Positions 39,154 to 47,800 of a stretch of 64,000 nt of DNA are shown here, piece after piece (the first letter of the stretch is position 1; each line of letters opens with the position of its first letter). Source of the DNA: Haloarcula pellucida (GTDB lineage: Archaea > Halobacteriota > Halobacteria > Halobacteriales > Haloarculaceae); contig NZ_BMOU01000004.1 in assembly GCF_014647235.1 (NCBI RefSeq), positions 310,379-374,378 of the forward strand, given 5' to 3'. The notes beneath the pieces are model-generated. The model was not told the DNA's origin. It did not search any database and was given only the letters and a program-made list of their open reading frames with translations. Both the position numbers and the translations under genes were made by a program.

Positions 39154-39326
39154 GGGTCCCTCCTGTCCGCAGATTGGGGGTCGGCTGCGGACACAGATGA
39201 AACAGGGGTCGGAGTACCCCGCATCCGGGTGTCGTCTAACCTTGGGTTCGTTTCGAGTGGACGGTATGGTGGCGGACACCCCCCCGCACCCCACTCCGAG
39301 AGTGTGTGGGGTAGGGTCCCCGTCAT
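39150..39326 (-). CDS. 58-residue ORF coupled to both neighbours
   Basis: A small Pro- and Ser-rich frame (starts MTGTLPHTLSEWGAGG) whose ATG overlaps the SWIM-gene stop (ATGA at 39326-39323) and whose stop overlaps the next ATG (39153-39150). Such double coupling is unlikely by chance, so it is probably translated, although its composition is low-complexity and one dyad (ACCCCAC with GTGTGGGGT near 39300) lies inside it. No function can be given. An alternative is that the space is regulatory. Confidence 0.5.
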   Translation of the reverse strand: MTGTLPHTLSEWGAGGCPPPYRPLETNPRLDDTRMRGTPTPVSSVSAADPQSADRRDP

Positions 39327-39871
39327 CGGCATCCCTCCGTCTTCTCTCGGGCGTCGGCCAGCAGGTTGCCGATGGTACCCGCCGCGCGGTCGGTGTAGCG
39401 GGCGAACTCCCGAACGCCGAAGCTACCGAGGTCGCAGGACAGGAGCGCGTCGAGTTCAGCAGGAGTGAGTTGTTCGTAGGCGGTCGGGTCGTCGTCGAGG
39501 CGCAGCCACGATGGTGGCGCTGGGTACTCCCGGCCGGTGTCGAGGTGAGCCACGACGATGGAGCCACGGACCCACTGCCACCACAGCGAGGCGACGTGAG
39601 CGCACCAGCCGCCGTGGTACTTGTGGCCGGCGCAATCGCACTCAGCGACGAGCGTACGGCCCTTGAGCGCCCACAGAACGCGATGGAAGTCGTCGCCGTC
39701 GGACAGGCTGACGATGCGCTCGGCGTCGTTCACGGCGCCGCCGTCGTCACTCTCGCGCTGGGCGCGCTGCCACGCCGTCGACAGCGTCCAGTCGGCGGGC
39801 ATCGAGAGCGTCGGCGGCCCACCGACCATGCCGGGGAGATCGTCACTGGGAGAGAACGTGCGGCTGCTCAC
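39323..39871 (-). CDS. SWIM zinc-finger protein
   Basis: A 182-residue protein with a SWIM motif Cys78-x-Cys80-x9-Cys90-x-His92 (ECDCAGHKYHGGWCAHVAS), which binds DNA or proteins. Upstream is SDGDDFHRVLWALKGRTL, a typical preceding strand. The C-terminal part (ELDALLSCDLGSFGVREFAR then YTDRAAGTIGNLLADAREK) resembles a small HTH found in haloarchaeal virus proteins. SWIM proteins are frequent in haloarchaeal viruses; the role is unknown. GTG at 39871 overlaps the preceding stop (GTGA); an in-frame GTG at 39880 is possible. Confidence 0.75.
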   Translation of the reverse strand: MSSRTFSPSDDLPGMVGGPPTLSMPADWTLSTAWQRAQRESDDGGAVNDAERIVSLSDGDDFHRVLWALKGRTLVAECDCAGHKYHGGWCAHVASLWWQWVRGSIVVAHLDTGREYPAPPSWLRLDDDPTAYEQLTPAELDALLSCDLGSFGVREFARYTDRAAGTIGNLLADAREKTEGCR

Positions 39872-39987
39872 GGCTGGCACACCCCGTTAGCGAGTGCGGG
39901 ACACTCCTGTCCGACGTAGTGGATGGGGCAACCGCAGAAGTCACAGACTGGGGCAGAGTGCCCGTCAAAATCGGGGAGGTCGGTCAC
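39868..39987 (-). CDS. Zinc micro-protein, 39 residues
   Basis: Starts VTDLPDFDGHSAPVCDFCG with C15-x2-C18 and ends ECPALANGVCQP with C29 and C37, plus C20 and His23: a mini zinc finger of the CxxC type. GTG at 39987 follows a GGAGGTGG ribosome-binding site by 6 bases; GTG at 39996 is a weaker alternative. First gene of the early module, overlapping the SWIM gene. Such haloarchaeal micro-proteins often regulate biofilm, motility or transcription; here it may serve the virus. Confidence 0.65.
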   Translation of the reverse strand: MTDLPDFDGHSAPVCDFCGCPIHYVGQECPALANGVCQP

Positions 39988-40037
39988 GCCGACCACCTCC
40001 GGAAACAGGCACAACTAGCGGATGTTGTTGCCTTTTT

Positions 40038-40044
40038 CTTTAAG
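40038..40044 (-). promoter_or_regulatory. TATA-like box of the early module
   Basis: On the minus strand CTTAAAG lies about 50 bases before the GTG at 39987, leaving a leader that carries the GGAGGTGG site. The box lies within a few bases of attR, so the early operon is complete within the element and would be driven by its own promoter after circularisation too. Confidence 0.5.
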
Positions 40045-40049
40045 TAGGG

Positions 40050-40067
40050 ATGGGTTCGGGCGGATTT
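40050..40067. repeat. attR within the tRNA-Val 3' end
   Basis: ATGGGTTCGGGCGGATTT, identical to attL at 21903-21920. Here it supplies the T-arm/acceptor 3' end of tRNA-Val so that the gene stays functional after integration. Right border of the provirus. Confidence 0.92.
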
Positions 40068-40125
40068 GAACCGCCGGCCTCCTCCATGTCAAGGAGGTGT
40101 CATAACCGACCTAGACCACGAACCC
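40051..40125 (-). tRNA. tRNA-Val (GAC)
   Basis: 75 bases folding as a full cloverleaf: acceptor GGGTTCG with CGAACCC and discriminator A; D-arm beginning GTCTAGGTCGG; anticodon stem CCTCC with GGAGG around loop TTGACAT (anticodon GAC); T-stem GGCGG with CCGCC around TTCAAAT. No intron. CCA is not encoded. The 3' 17 bases are the integration site of the provirus. Confidence 0.97.
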
Positions 40126-40299
40126 TCGCTGCCTCGTGCATCTCTTTGTTGCCGGGGGGTATAATTGAAGGTTTCGAATTCCGGACCCGCACGTCGTCTG
40201 TTGATTGTCCGCATGCGCCCGTCTGGTGGTTCCCCGATAGCCTTAAGTCAGTGTACGGATTTGTACATCACAACACGAAATAGCTCATTGGTGAATGTC

Positions 40300-41295
40300 A
40301 TGCAGGAGTACATCGAACGCGTCACAGACGGTGAGGACTTGACACAGGACGAGGCACGGGACGTCGCGACGCTCGTCTTCGAAGAAGCGACAGAGGCCCA
40401 AATCGGCGCCCTGTTGACCGCGCTCCGGGCGAAAGGAGAGACGGAGGGCGAGATAGCCGGGTTCGCACAGGGGATGCGCGACGCCGCCCGGACCATCGAA
40501 CCGGACCGTGCGGGCCTCGTCGACACCTGCGGGACCGGTGGGGACGACTACGACACGATCAACGTCTCGACGACGAGTGCTATCGTCGCGGCGGGTGCGG
40601 GCGTCCCGATCGCGAAGCACGGGAACTACTCCGTGTCCTCGTCCTCGGGCAGCGCCGACGTGCTGGAAGTGGCCGGCGTCGACGTGGACGCGGAACCGCC
40701 GGCCGTCAAGGACCGAATCGAGCGCGACGGCATCGGCTTCATGCTCGCACCCGTCTTCCACCCGGCGATGAAGGCCGTCATCGGCCCGCGAAAGGAACTC
40801 GGGATGCGGACCGTCTTCAACATCCTCGGCCCGCTGACGAACCCCGCCGACGCCGACGCGCAGGTGCTGGGCGTCTACGACCCGGACCTCGTCCCGATCA
40901 TGGCCGAAGCGCTGGCCCGTCTGGACGTCGAGCGAGCGCTCGTCGTCCACGGGAGCGGCCTCGACGAGATAGCCATCCACGGCGAGACCACCGTCGCCGA
41001 GGTGACCGGCGACTCCATCTCGGAGTACAGCATCACGCCCGAGGACATCGGACTGGAGACCCACGACATCGAGGCCGTCGCCGGCGGGTCTCCCGAGGAG
41101 AACGCCGAGGACCTGCGCGGCATCGTCTCCGGCGAGGTCACCGGCGCGAAACGCGACATCATCCTCGCGAACGCCGGTGCCGCCATCTACGTCGCCGGCG
41201 TCGCCGAGACGCACACGGAGGGCGTCGAACTCGCCCGAGAGGCCATCGACTCGGGCGCGGCCGCCGAGAAGCTAGAGGACCTCGTCGGCGCATGA
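40300..41295 (+). CDS. trpD: Anthranilate phosphoribosyltransferase
   Basis: Joins anthranilate and PRPP to phosphoribosyl-anthranilate in tryptophan synthesis. The 331-residue protein has the PRPP-binding loop VDTCGTGGDDYDTINVST, KHGNYSVSSSSGSADVLE and the hinge sequence FMLAPVFHPAMK, plus NILGPLTNPA. The N-terminal helical domain is complete (MQEYIERVTDGEDLTQDEAR). ATG at 40300 is chosen; an in-frame GTG lies 9 bases earlier. A CCTTAAG TATA-like element about 55 bases upstream probably starts the trpDFEG operon. It overlaps trpF by 4 bases. Confidence 0.96.
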   Translation: MQEYIERVTDGEDLTQDEARDVATLVFEEATEAQIGALLTALRAKGETEGEIAGFAQGMRDAARTIEPDRAGLVDTCGTGGDDYDTINVSTTSAIVAAGAGVPIAKHGNYSVSSSSGSADVLEVAGVDVDAEPPAVKDRIERDGIGFMLAPVFHPAMKAVIGPRKELGMRTVFNILGPLTNPADADAQVLGVYDPDLVPIMAEALARLDVERALVVHGSGLDEIAIHGETTVAEVTGDSISEYSITPEDIGLETHDIEAVAGGSPEENAEDLRGIVSGEVTGAKRDIILANAGAAIYVAGVAETHTEGVELAREAIDSGAAAEKLEDLVGA

Positions 41296-41939
41296 CGCGA
41301 GTGAAGATCTGTGGCGTAACCACCCCCGAGGACCGCGACGCCGTCGTGGCGGCGGGGGCCGACGCCGTCGGCGTCATCCACGGCGTCCCCGTCGACACCC
41401 CGCGTGAAGTCGACGAGGACACCGCCGCCGACCTCGTCGAAGGGGTCCCGCCGCTGGTGACCAGCGTCCTCGTGACGATGCCGAGGACGGTCCAGGAGGC
41501 CGTCGTCCGCGTCGACGCGGTCGACCCCGACGCCGTGCAGGTCCACGACGGCCTCACGCCGCCGGAACTGGGCGCGCTCTCCCGGCGGGTCACACAGCAG
41601 ATTATCGCGGTCGTCGACGCCGAGGCCGACGACCTCGACGACTACGCCGCCCACGCCGACGCCCTCCTCGTGGACTCCGTCGACGACGAGGGTGCGGGCG
41701 GCACCGGCGAGACACACGACTGGGAGCGGACCCGCGAACTCGTCGAGACTGTCGACGTGCCCGTGATTCTCGCGGGCGGTCTCACGCCAGCGAACGTCGC
41801 CGAGGCTATCGAGACAGTACAGCCGTTCGCCGTCGACACTGCCAGTGGAGTCGAGTCCAGCGGCGGGGTCAAAGACCACGACGCCGTCGAGCGGTTCGTC
41901 GCGGCCGTCGCGGCCGCCGACGCGGAGGTGTCGGCGTGA
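41292..41939 (+). CDS. trpF: Phosphoribosylanthranilate isomerase
   Basis: Amadori rearrangement of phosphoribosyl-anthranilate to the deoxyribulose form. The 215-residue TIM barrel has the family start MTRVKICGVTTPEDRDAVVA with catalytic Cys7, AGADAVGVIH, QVHDGLTP, catalytic-Asp strand DALLVDSVDD, and phosphate-binding VILAGGLTPANV and AVDTASGVESSGGVKD. Overlaps trpD by ATGA and trpE by 4 bases (GTGA), so the four trp genes are strictly coupled. Confidence 0.95.
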   Translation: MTRVKICGVTTPEDRDAVVAAGADAVGVIHGVPVDTPREVDEDTAADLVEGVPPLVTSVLVTMPRTVQEAVVRVDAVDPDAVQVHDGLTPPELGALSRRVTQQIIAVVDAEADDLDDYAAHADALLVDSVDDEGAGGTGETHDWERTRELVETVDVPVILAGGLTPANVAEAIETVQPFAVDTASGVESSGGVKDHDAVERFVAAVAAADAEVSA

Positions 41940-43564
41940 CCCTCGACGTCTCCCGCGAGACGTTCCTCGAACACGCCGAGGCCGACCGGCCGGTCGTCGT
42001 GCGGGCCGCGGCCGAACTCGACGTCGACGTCGAACCGCTGGCGGCGTACGCGGCCCTGTCGGGTCGCACCAGCGACGTCGAATCGAGCGACTACACCTTC
42101 CTCTTAGAGAGCGCCGAGAAGGTCGCCTCCAGCGACCCGGACGGCGCGTTCGCCCCGGAGACCGACGACCGGCACGCCCGGTTCTCCTTCGTCGGCTACG
42201 ACCCGCGAGCGGTCGTCACGGTCACCGGCGAGGAGAGCGAGGTCGAGGTGTTCGACGACCGCTACGCGGACCTCGTGACGACCGACGGCGGCGACGTCGT
42301 CGACGACCTGCGGGCGGCGATGCCCGACGTGGAACTGCGCGGGTTCCCCGAGATGGACCGCCAGCACCTCGAAGGCGGCCTCGTGGGCTTTCTCTCCTAC
42401 GACGCCGTCTACGACCTCTGGCTGGACGAGGTCGGATTGGACCGCCCGGACTCGCGGTTCCCGGACGCCCAGTTCGTCCTGACGACGGCGACGCTCCGGT
42501 TCGACCACGTCGAGGAGAGCGTCGAACTCGTCTTTACCCCCGTCGTCCGCGTGGGCGAGGACGCCGGCGCGCGCTACGACGAACTCGTCGCCGAGGCCGA
42601 ACGCATCGAAGCCGCACTCACCGGGGCCGAAGACCTCTCGACCGGCGGGTTCACCCGCGAGGCCGAGGTGGCCGGCCCGCAGGACGAGTACGAGGACGCC
42701 GTCGAGCGCGCGAAAGAGTACGTCCTCTCGGGGGACATCTATCAGGGCGTCATCTCCCGGACCCGCGAACTGTACGGCGAGGTCGACCCGCTGGGTCTCT
42801 ACGAGGCGCTCCGCGAGGTCAATCCCTCGCCGTACATGTACCTGCTCGGCTACGACGACCTGAGTATCGTCGGCGCGAGTCCGGAGACGCTCGTCTCCGT
42901 GGCCGGCGACCGCGTCGTCTCGAACCCCATCGCGGGTACCTGCTCGCGCGGGAACTCGCCCGTCGAGGACCGACGGCTGGCCGGCGAGATGCTCGCCGAC
43001 GGGAAAGAGCGGGCCGAACACACGATGCTCGTCGACCTCGCGCGAAACGACGTCCGGCGGGTCGCCGAGGCCGGGTCGGTCCGGGTCGAAGAGTTCATGA
43101 ACGTCCTGAAGTACAGCCACGTCCAGCACATTGAGTCGACGGTCACGGGGACGCTGGCCGCGGACTGTGACGCCTTCGACGCCACGCGGGCGACGTTCCC
43201 CGCCGGCACGCTCTCGGGCGCGCCGAAGATTCGCGCGATGGAGATAATCGACGAACTCGAACGGTCTCCCCGGGGCCCCTACGGCGGCGGCGTCGGCTAC
43301 TTCGACTGGGACGGCGACACCGACTTCGCCATCGTCATCCGCTCGGCCACCGTCGAGGACGGGGTTTCGCTCCCGGACGCCGCGCCGGACGCCGGCGAGC
43401 GGTCCAACCGCGTCACGGTGCAGGCCGGGGCCGGTATCGTCGCGGATTCGGACCCGGAGAGCGAGTACGTCGAGACCGAACAGAAGATGGACGGGGTGCT
43501 CGCAGCGCTCGAACGCATCGAGACGCCCGGCGGTGCCGTCGTCGACGCGGAGGTGGACCGATGA
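41936..43564 (+). CDS. trpE: Anthranilate synthase component I
   Basis: Converts chorismate to anthranilate with ammonia from TrpG. The 542-residue protein has the N-terminal regulatory part with the tryptophan-binding LLESAEK element (residues about 57-63), and the catalytic chorismate-binding domain: SGDIYQGVISRTRELYGEVD, NPSPYMYLL, PIAGTCSRG, LVDLARNDVRRV, HIESTVTGTL and FPAGTLSGAPKIRAMEIIDE. The C-terminal VTVQAGAGIVADSDPESEY closes the domain. GTG start overlaps the trpF stop; stop overlaps trpG. Confidence 0.96.
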   Translation: MTLDVSRETFLEHAEADRPVVVRAAAELDVDVEPLAAYAALSGRTSDVESSDYTFLLESAEKVASSDPDGAFAPETDDRHARFSFVGYDPRAVVTVTGEESEVEVFDDRYADLVTTDGGDVVDDLRAAMPDVELRGFPEMDRQHLEGGLVGFLSYDAVYDLWLDEVGLDRPDSRFPDAQFVLTTATLRFDHVEESVELVFTPVVRVGEDAGARYDELVAEAERIEAALTGAEDLSTGGFTREAEVAGPQDEYEDAVERAKEYVLSGDIYQGVISRTRELYGEVDPLGLYEALREVNPSPYMYLLGYDDLSIVGASPETLVSVAGDRVVSNPIAGTCSRGNSPVEDRRLAGEMLADGKERAEHTMLVDLARNDVRRVAEAGSVRVEEFMNVLKYSHVQHIESTVTGTLAADCDAFDATRATFPAGTLSGAPKIRAMEIIDELERSPRGPYGGGVGYFDWDGDTDFAIVIRSATVEDGVSLPDAAPDAGERSNRVTVQAGAGIVADSDPESEYVETEQKMDGVLAALERIETPGGAVVDAEVDR

Positions 43565-44169
43565 GCACACAGCAACCGGCCACCGACGACCTGCGTGTAC
43601 TGTTCGTCGACAACTTCGATTCGTTCACCTACAACCTCGTGGAGTACGTCTCCGAACACGCGGAGACGGAGGTCGTCCGCAACACGGCGACCCTCGAAGA
43701 AGTGAGGGCGTTCGACCCCGACGCGATACTCCTCTCGCCCGGTCCGGGTCATCCGAAGAACGACCGGGACGTCGGCGTGACGATGGACGTCCTCCGGGAG
43801 CTAAGTCCGGAAATTCCGACGCTGGGCGTCTGTCTCGGCCTCGAAGCGGCGGTGTACGCCTACGGCGGCACCGTCGGTCGCGCCCCCGAACCGATTCACG
43901 GGAAGGCGTTCCCCATCGACCACGACGGGAAGGGCGTCTTCCGCGGCCTCGAACAGGGGTTTCAGGGCGGCCGGTACCACTCACTGGTCGCGTCCGAAGT
44001 GCCCGAAGCGTTCGACGTGACGGCCACGACGACGACAGCAGACGGGACCGAACTCGTGATGGGCGTTCGACACCGCGAATACCCTATCGAAGCGGTACAG
44101 TTCCATCCGGAGTCGGTACTGACCGCCGTGGGTCACGACGTCGTCCGGAACTTCCTCGCGACCGTCTAA
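43561..44169 (+). CDS. trpG: Anthranilate synthase component II (glutamine amidotransferase)
   Basis: Class I glutamine amidotransferase subunit that feeds ammonia to TrpE. The 202-residue protein has FVDNFDSFTYNLVEYV at the start, LLSPGPGHPKN, and nucleophile strand TLGVCLGLEA with Cys94. The triad is completed by His and Glu in AVQFHPESVLT. The G-L-G-L-E form of the nucleophile elbow replaces the usual GHQ. Last gene of trpDFEG; its stop overlaps that of a convergent small membrane protein by 4 bases. Confidence 0.95.
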   Translation: MSTQQPATDDLRVLFVDNFDSFTYNLVEYVSEHAETEVVRNTATLEEVRAFDPDAILLSPGPGHPKNDRDVGVTMDVLRELSPEIPTLGVCLGLEAAVYAYGGTVGRAPEPIHGKAFPIDHDGKGVFRGLEQGFQGGRYHSLVASEVPEAFDVTATTTTADGTELVMGVRHREYPIEAVQFHPESVLTAVGHDVVRNFLATV

Positions 44170-44354
44170 ATTGTTTGAATCCCGAGCATTCCAAGTATCC
44201 ACAGTACCGTGACGGCGACGATAGCGAGGAGGACGAGGCGCCACGCCACTTTCAGCACGAATCGCCCCACGAGCAACACGAGTGCGACGAGGACGAGGCC
44301 GACGAGCAACGACGGCGGGGACCCGAGCGACCCTAGCTGCAACAGCGAGAACAT
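44166..44354 (-). CDS. Small two-helix membrane protein
   Basis: A 62-residue protein that is nearly all hydrophobic: PPSLLVGLVLVALVLLVGRF and WRLVLLAIVAVTVLWILGML, linked by a short basic turn (VLKVA). ATG at 44354 is preferred to upstream starts because the upstream part has unlikely composition. Unknown function; typical of small haloarchaeal membrane proteins. Convergent with trpG, overlapping stops. Confidence 0.65.
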   Translation of the reverse strand: MFSLLQLGSLGSPPSLLVGLVLVALVLLVGRFVLKVAWRLVLLAIVAVTVLWILGMLGIQTI

Positions 44355-44751
44355 ATCGTCATTCACGCGAGACGGACACATATACTTCGTGGCTAGTTGG
44401 TAACTGGCCCGCACCGCAAGACGGCGACCCAGCGCGGCAATAATCGCCAGACTGCGGGACGTCTGACGCAGTCTATGCGGCCCGAAATATGGCGGGAGTG
44501 TGCCCAAACCTCCACTCGAAACCCCCGCTCGTTTCTACTGGATCTCAGGTCGCTGTCCGGTGGTTGTAGGTGGGGCGTTTTCACTTTCACTGCGGTCTGC
44601 TCACCATTAAGGAGTAACCGACGTTGCTAGTGGTCGTACACGACTATTCCGTGCGTGTCGCCAGCACCGACCCACAACCACCGTAGTCTCGACTCTCTGA
44701 TAGCTACGGAATCTGACAAAAGTTGGAGAAAGCAAGGGTTATACGCCATCC
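44355..44751. other. Intergenic region with a perfect 10-base inverted repeat
   Basis: About 400 bases without a supportable gene. CGGTGGTTGT (44558-44567) and ACAACCACCG (44674-44683) are exact inverted repeats separated by 106 bases. Two AT-rich promoter-like patches occur: ACATATACTTCG near 44380 (for the minus-strand membrane gene) and GGGTTATACG near 44738 (for nrdJ). The repeat could be a long-range stem or two operator half-sites. Confidence 0.5.
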
Positions 44752-44775
44752 ATGAATACGTATTCGCCGCCAGAA

Positions 44776-44853
44776 ATGACAGGAACTCGGCCAGCAGTCG
44801 AGAGGGGTATCGACCGGCAGACGGACGCTGTCGGTAGGAGGGACGCCGAATGA
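44776..44853 (+). CDS. Possible short upstream ORF coupled to nrdJ
   Basis: An in-frame stretch of 25 residues from ATG 44776 (33 from ATG 44752) ends in TGA overlapping the nrdJ ATG (ATGA at 44850-44853). The TATA-like TTATAC at 44739-44744 would place the start site near 44766, so 44776 is the more likely initiation codon. The peptide is polar and Arg-rich and has no recognisable fold. It may be a leader that couples translation, though nrdJ also has its own GGAGG about 7 bases before its ATG. Confidence 0.4.
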   Translation: MTGTRPAVERGIDRQTDAVGRRDAE

Positions 44854-47800
44854 GTGACGCGGAACTCTCCGCCGACGAACTCACGCTCCCCATCAAGCGT
44901 ACCGACGGGGACACCATCGAGGAGCGACTGACGGGCAACGCCTACAACAACATTCTGCCTGCTCGCTATCTGCGGAAGGACGCCGACGGCGACCTCGTCG
45001 AGGACCCCGAGGACCTCTTCGACCGCGTCGCGAAGAACATCGCACTCGCCGAGGCCGTCTTCGAGGCCCAGAAGCGCGACGTCGAGGTCACCGTCACGCC
45101 CGACCAACTCAAGCCCGACCACCCGCGGCGCGACGAACTCGCCGCCGAGGTGTTCGGCAAGGGAACCACCGCCGAGGACGACGTCGAGACGAGGCTCTCC
45201 GTCTACAACGTCAACAAGTTCGCCTACGAGACGGTCGTCCCGGAACTCCCCGACGAGGTACGCGACCACGTCGAGGAGACGGCCGACGCGTTCCAAGAGC
45301 AGATGGAACAGCTCTCCTTCATGCCGAACTCGCCGACGCTGATGAACGCCGGCGACGAACTGCAGCAGCTTTCGGCCTGTTTCGTCGACTCGCCGGCCGA
45401 CGACATCGACGACATCCACCAGACCGCCAAAGAAGCGGCGCAGGTGTTCCAGTCCGGCGGTGGCATGGGGTACGCGTTCTGGAAGCTTCGCCCGTACGGT
45501 GACCCCGTCGGGTCGACCGGTGGCATCGCCTCCGGGCCCATCACGTTCATGCGGACCTACGACCAGATGTGCGAGACCATCGCACAGGGTGGAGCCCGCC
45601 GTGGCGCCCAGATGGGCGTCATGCGCGTCTCCCACCCCGACGTCATCCAGTTCATCCACGCGAAGAACAAGGACGTCTCGCTGGCCGAGACGCTGCGTCT
45701 GAACGACCCCGACGACTTCACGCACAACTCCTTCGCCGAAGCGCTCGAAGAGGCCCGCGAACTCATCGACGACGACGGCAAGGTGCCCAAACACCTCCGG
45801 AACGCCGTCGAGGGCCACCTCTCGAACTTCAATATCTCCGTCGGCATCACCGACGACTTCATGGAGGCTCTCCAGAACGGCGAGGAGTTCACCTTCACGA
45901 ATCCCCGCACGGAGGAACCACACGTCGCCACCGCCGAGACCAAGGAACTGTACGAGATGTTCGACCTCGGCGAGTACGTCGACGTCGGTGAGGTGCTCTC
46001 TATCCCCGCCGAGAAACTGTTCGAACGCATCGTCGAGGGCGCCCACGAGAACGGCGAACCGGGCGTCATCTACCTCGAACGCGTCAACAAACAGCACTCC
46101 TTCGACGTCGAGGAACACCCCGAGCACCAGATTCTCGCGACCAACCCCTGTGGCGAACAGCCACTGGAGGAGTACGAGGCCTGTAACCTCGGCCACATCA
46201 ACCTCTCGACGCTCGCCGCGCTCGACGCCCCGGACTACCGCGTCTGGGCCGAGGAACACGCAGACGAGTACGACACGCAGGAGGCCGCCATCGAGGCGTT
46301 CTTAGACGAGGCGCTGGACGTGGACGAACTGAACGAGCGCATCGAACTCGGCACTCGCTTCCTCGAGAACGTCGTCACGATGTCGGACTTCCCGGTCGAG
46401 AAAATCGAGCAGAAGGTCCGGGAGATGCGCAAGATCGGCCTCGGCATCATGGGGCTGGCACAGCTGTACATCCAGCTCGGCGTCGAGTACGGTTCCGACG
46501 AGGCGAACGAGATCGCCCGGCAGGTCATGCGCCACATCAACCACGGCTCGAAGCAGGCCAGCCGCGAACTCGCAGAGGACCGCGGCGTCTTCGAAGAGTG
46601 GGAGAACTCGAAGTACGCGAACCCCACCGAGTATCGCGAGTGGTTCGAGAAGCAGACCGGCGAGGACGCCGACGACTGGGCCGAGGGCTTCCCCATCCGC
46701 AACCACAACACGACGACCATCGCGCCCACCGGCACCACGTCGATGATCGGCAACACCACCGGCGGGTGTGAGCCCATCTACAACGTCGCCTACTACAAGA
46801 ACGTCTCCGACGACGTCCAGGGCGACGAGATGCTCGTCGAGTTCGACGACTACTTCCTGCGCGCACTGGAGGACAACGACATCGACGTCGAGGCCGTCAA
46901 GGAAGAGGCCCAAGAGCAGATGGCCAACAACGAGTTCGACGGCGTCGACGGCCTCTCGACGGTCCCGGACGCCATCGGCGAACTGTTCGTCACGACCGGC
47001 GACCTCTCCGCACAGGACCACGCCGGCGTGCAGGTCGCCTGTCAGGAGGGCGTCGACTCCGCCATCTCGAAGACGGTCAACGCCCCGAACGACTCCACCG
47101 TCGAGGACGCCGCCGAAGTGTTCGAGTACATCTACGAACACGGCGGCAAGGGCGTCACCTACTACCGCGACGGCACCCGCTCGAAGCAGGTGCTGACGAC
47201 CCGTGCCCAGAACACCGAGTTCTCGGACATGGACACCGAGGAACTGGTCGCCCAGCTGGAGGAGATGTTCGGCGGTATCGAGGGCTTCCTCGAGGACGAG
47301 GCCGTGCAGGCGGCGCTGGACGACTCCGTCGAGGGTATGCTCTCGGTCGCAGACGGCGAGCAGTCCGACTTCGCCCGCAAGCGCTCGCGGCCCGACGTCC
47401 TCCACGGCGTCACCCAGCGCATCGACACCGGCTACGGGAAACTGTACGTCAACATCAACGAGGACCCCGAGGCAGAGCGGCCGTTCGAACTGTTCGCCAA
47501 CATCGGCAACTCCGGTGGCTTCACCGCCTCCTTCACCGAGGCGCTGGCGAAGACCATCTCGACGGCGCTGCGCTCGGGCGTCGACCCCGAGGAGATAGCC
47601 GACGAACTGCAGGGCATCCGGTCGCCGAAGGTCGCCTGGGACAAGGGCGAACAGATTCAGTCCATCCCGGACGCCATCGGCACGGCCCTGCGCCGCTACC
47701 TCGACGGCGACGTCGACAAGGCCTACCCCCAGCAGGTCACGCTGGAGGAGACGGCCGAGGAAGAGGAAGCCGAGCGTGACGCCGCCACACAGACGGACGG

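Larger units (their letters stand above)
21903..40067. mobile_element. SH1-like (sphaerolipovirus-type) provirus integrated in tRNA-Val(GAC)
   Basis: About 18.2 kb between exact 18-bp repeats. Modules from left to right are: integrase operon (minus); divergent repressors (plus); AT-rich membrane cargo and a second recombinase; virion operon (minus, 27412-37788); early module (minus, 37890-39987) abutting attR. The virion operon has an A32-type packaging ATPase, two adjacent medium-size capsid candidates and a set of small membrane proteins in the order known from SH1, PH1 and HHIV-2, viruses with an internal membrane and two major capsid proteins. The virion genes appear intact, with no visible frameshifts. 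No replication protein or terminal protein is recognisable. Length is close to that of the temperate relative SNJ1. Confidence 0.85.

Noticed and set aside
21903-40067. Tailed virus (head-tail) provirus
   Set aside because: No terminase large subunit, portal, tail tube or tape-measure gene; the packaging ATPase is of the short A32 type and the virion genes are small membrane proteins.
21903-40067. Pleolipovirus-type element
   Set aside because: No large spike glycoprotein with signal peptide followed by the ORF set typical of pleolipoviruses; a DNA packaging ATPase with Walker motifs and two capsid candidates is present instead.
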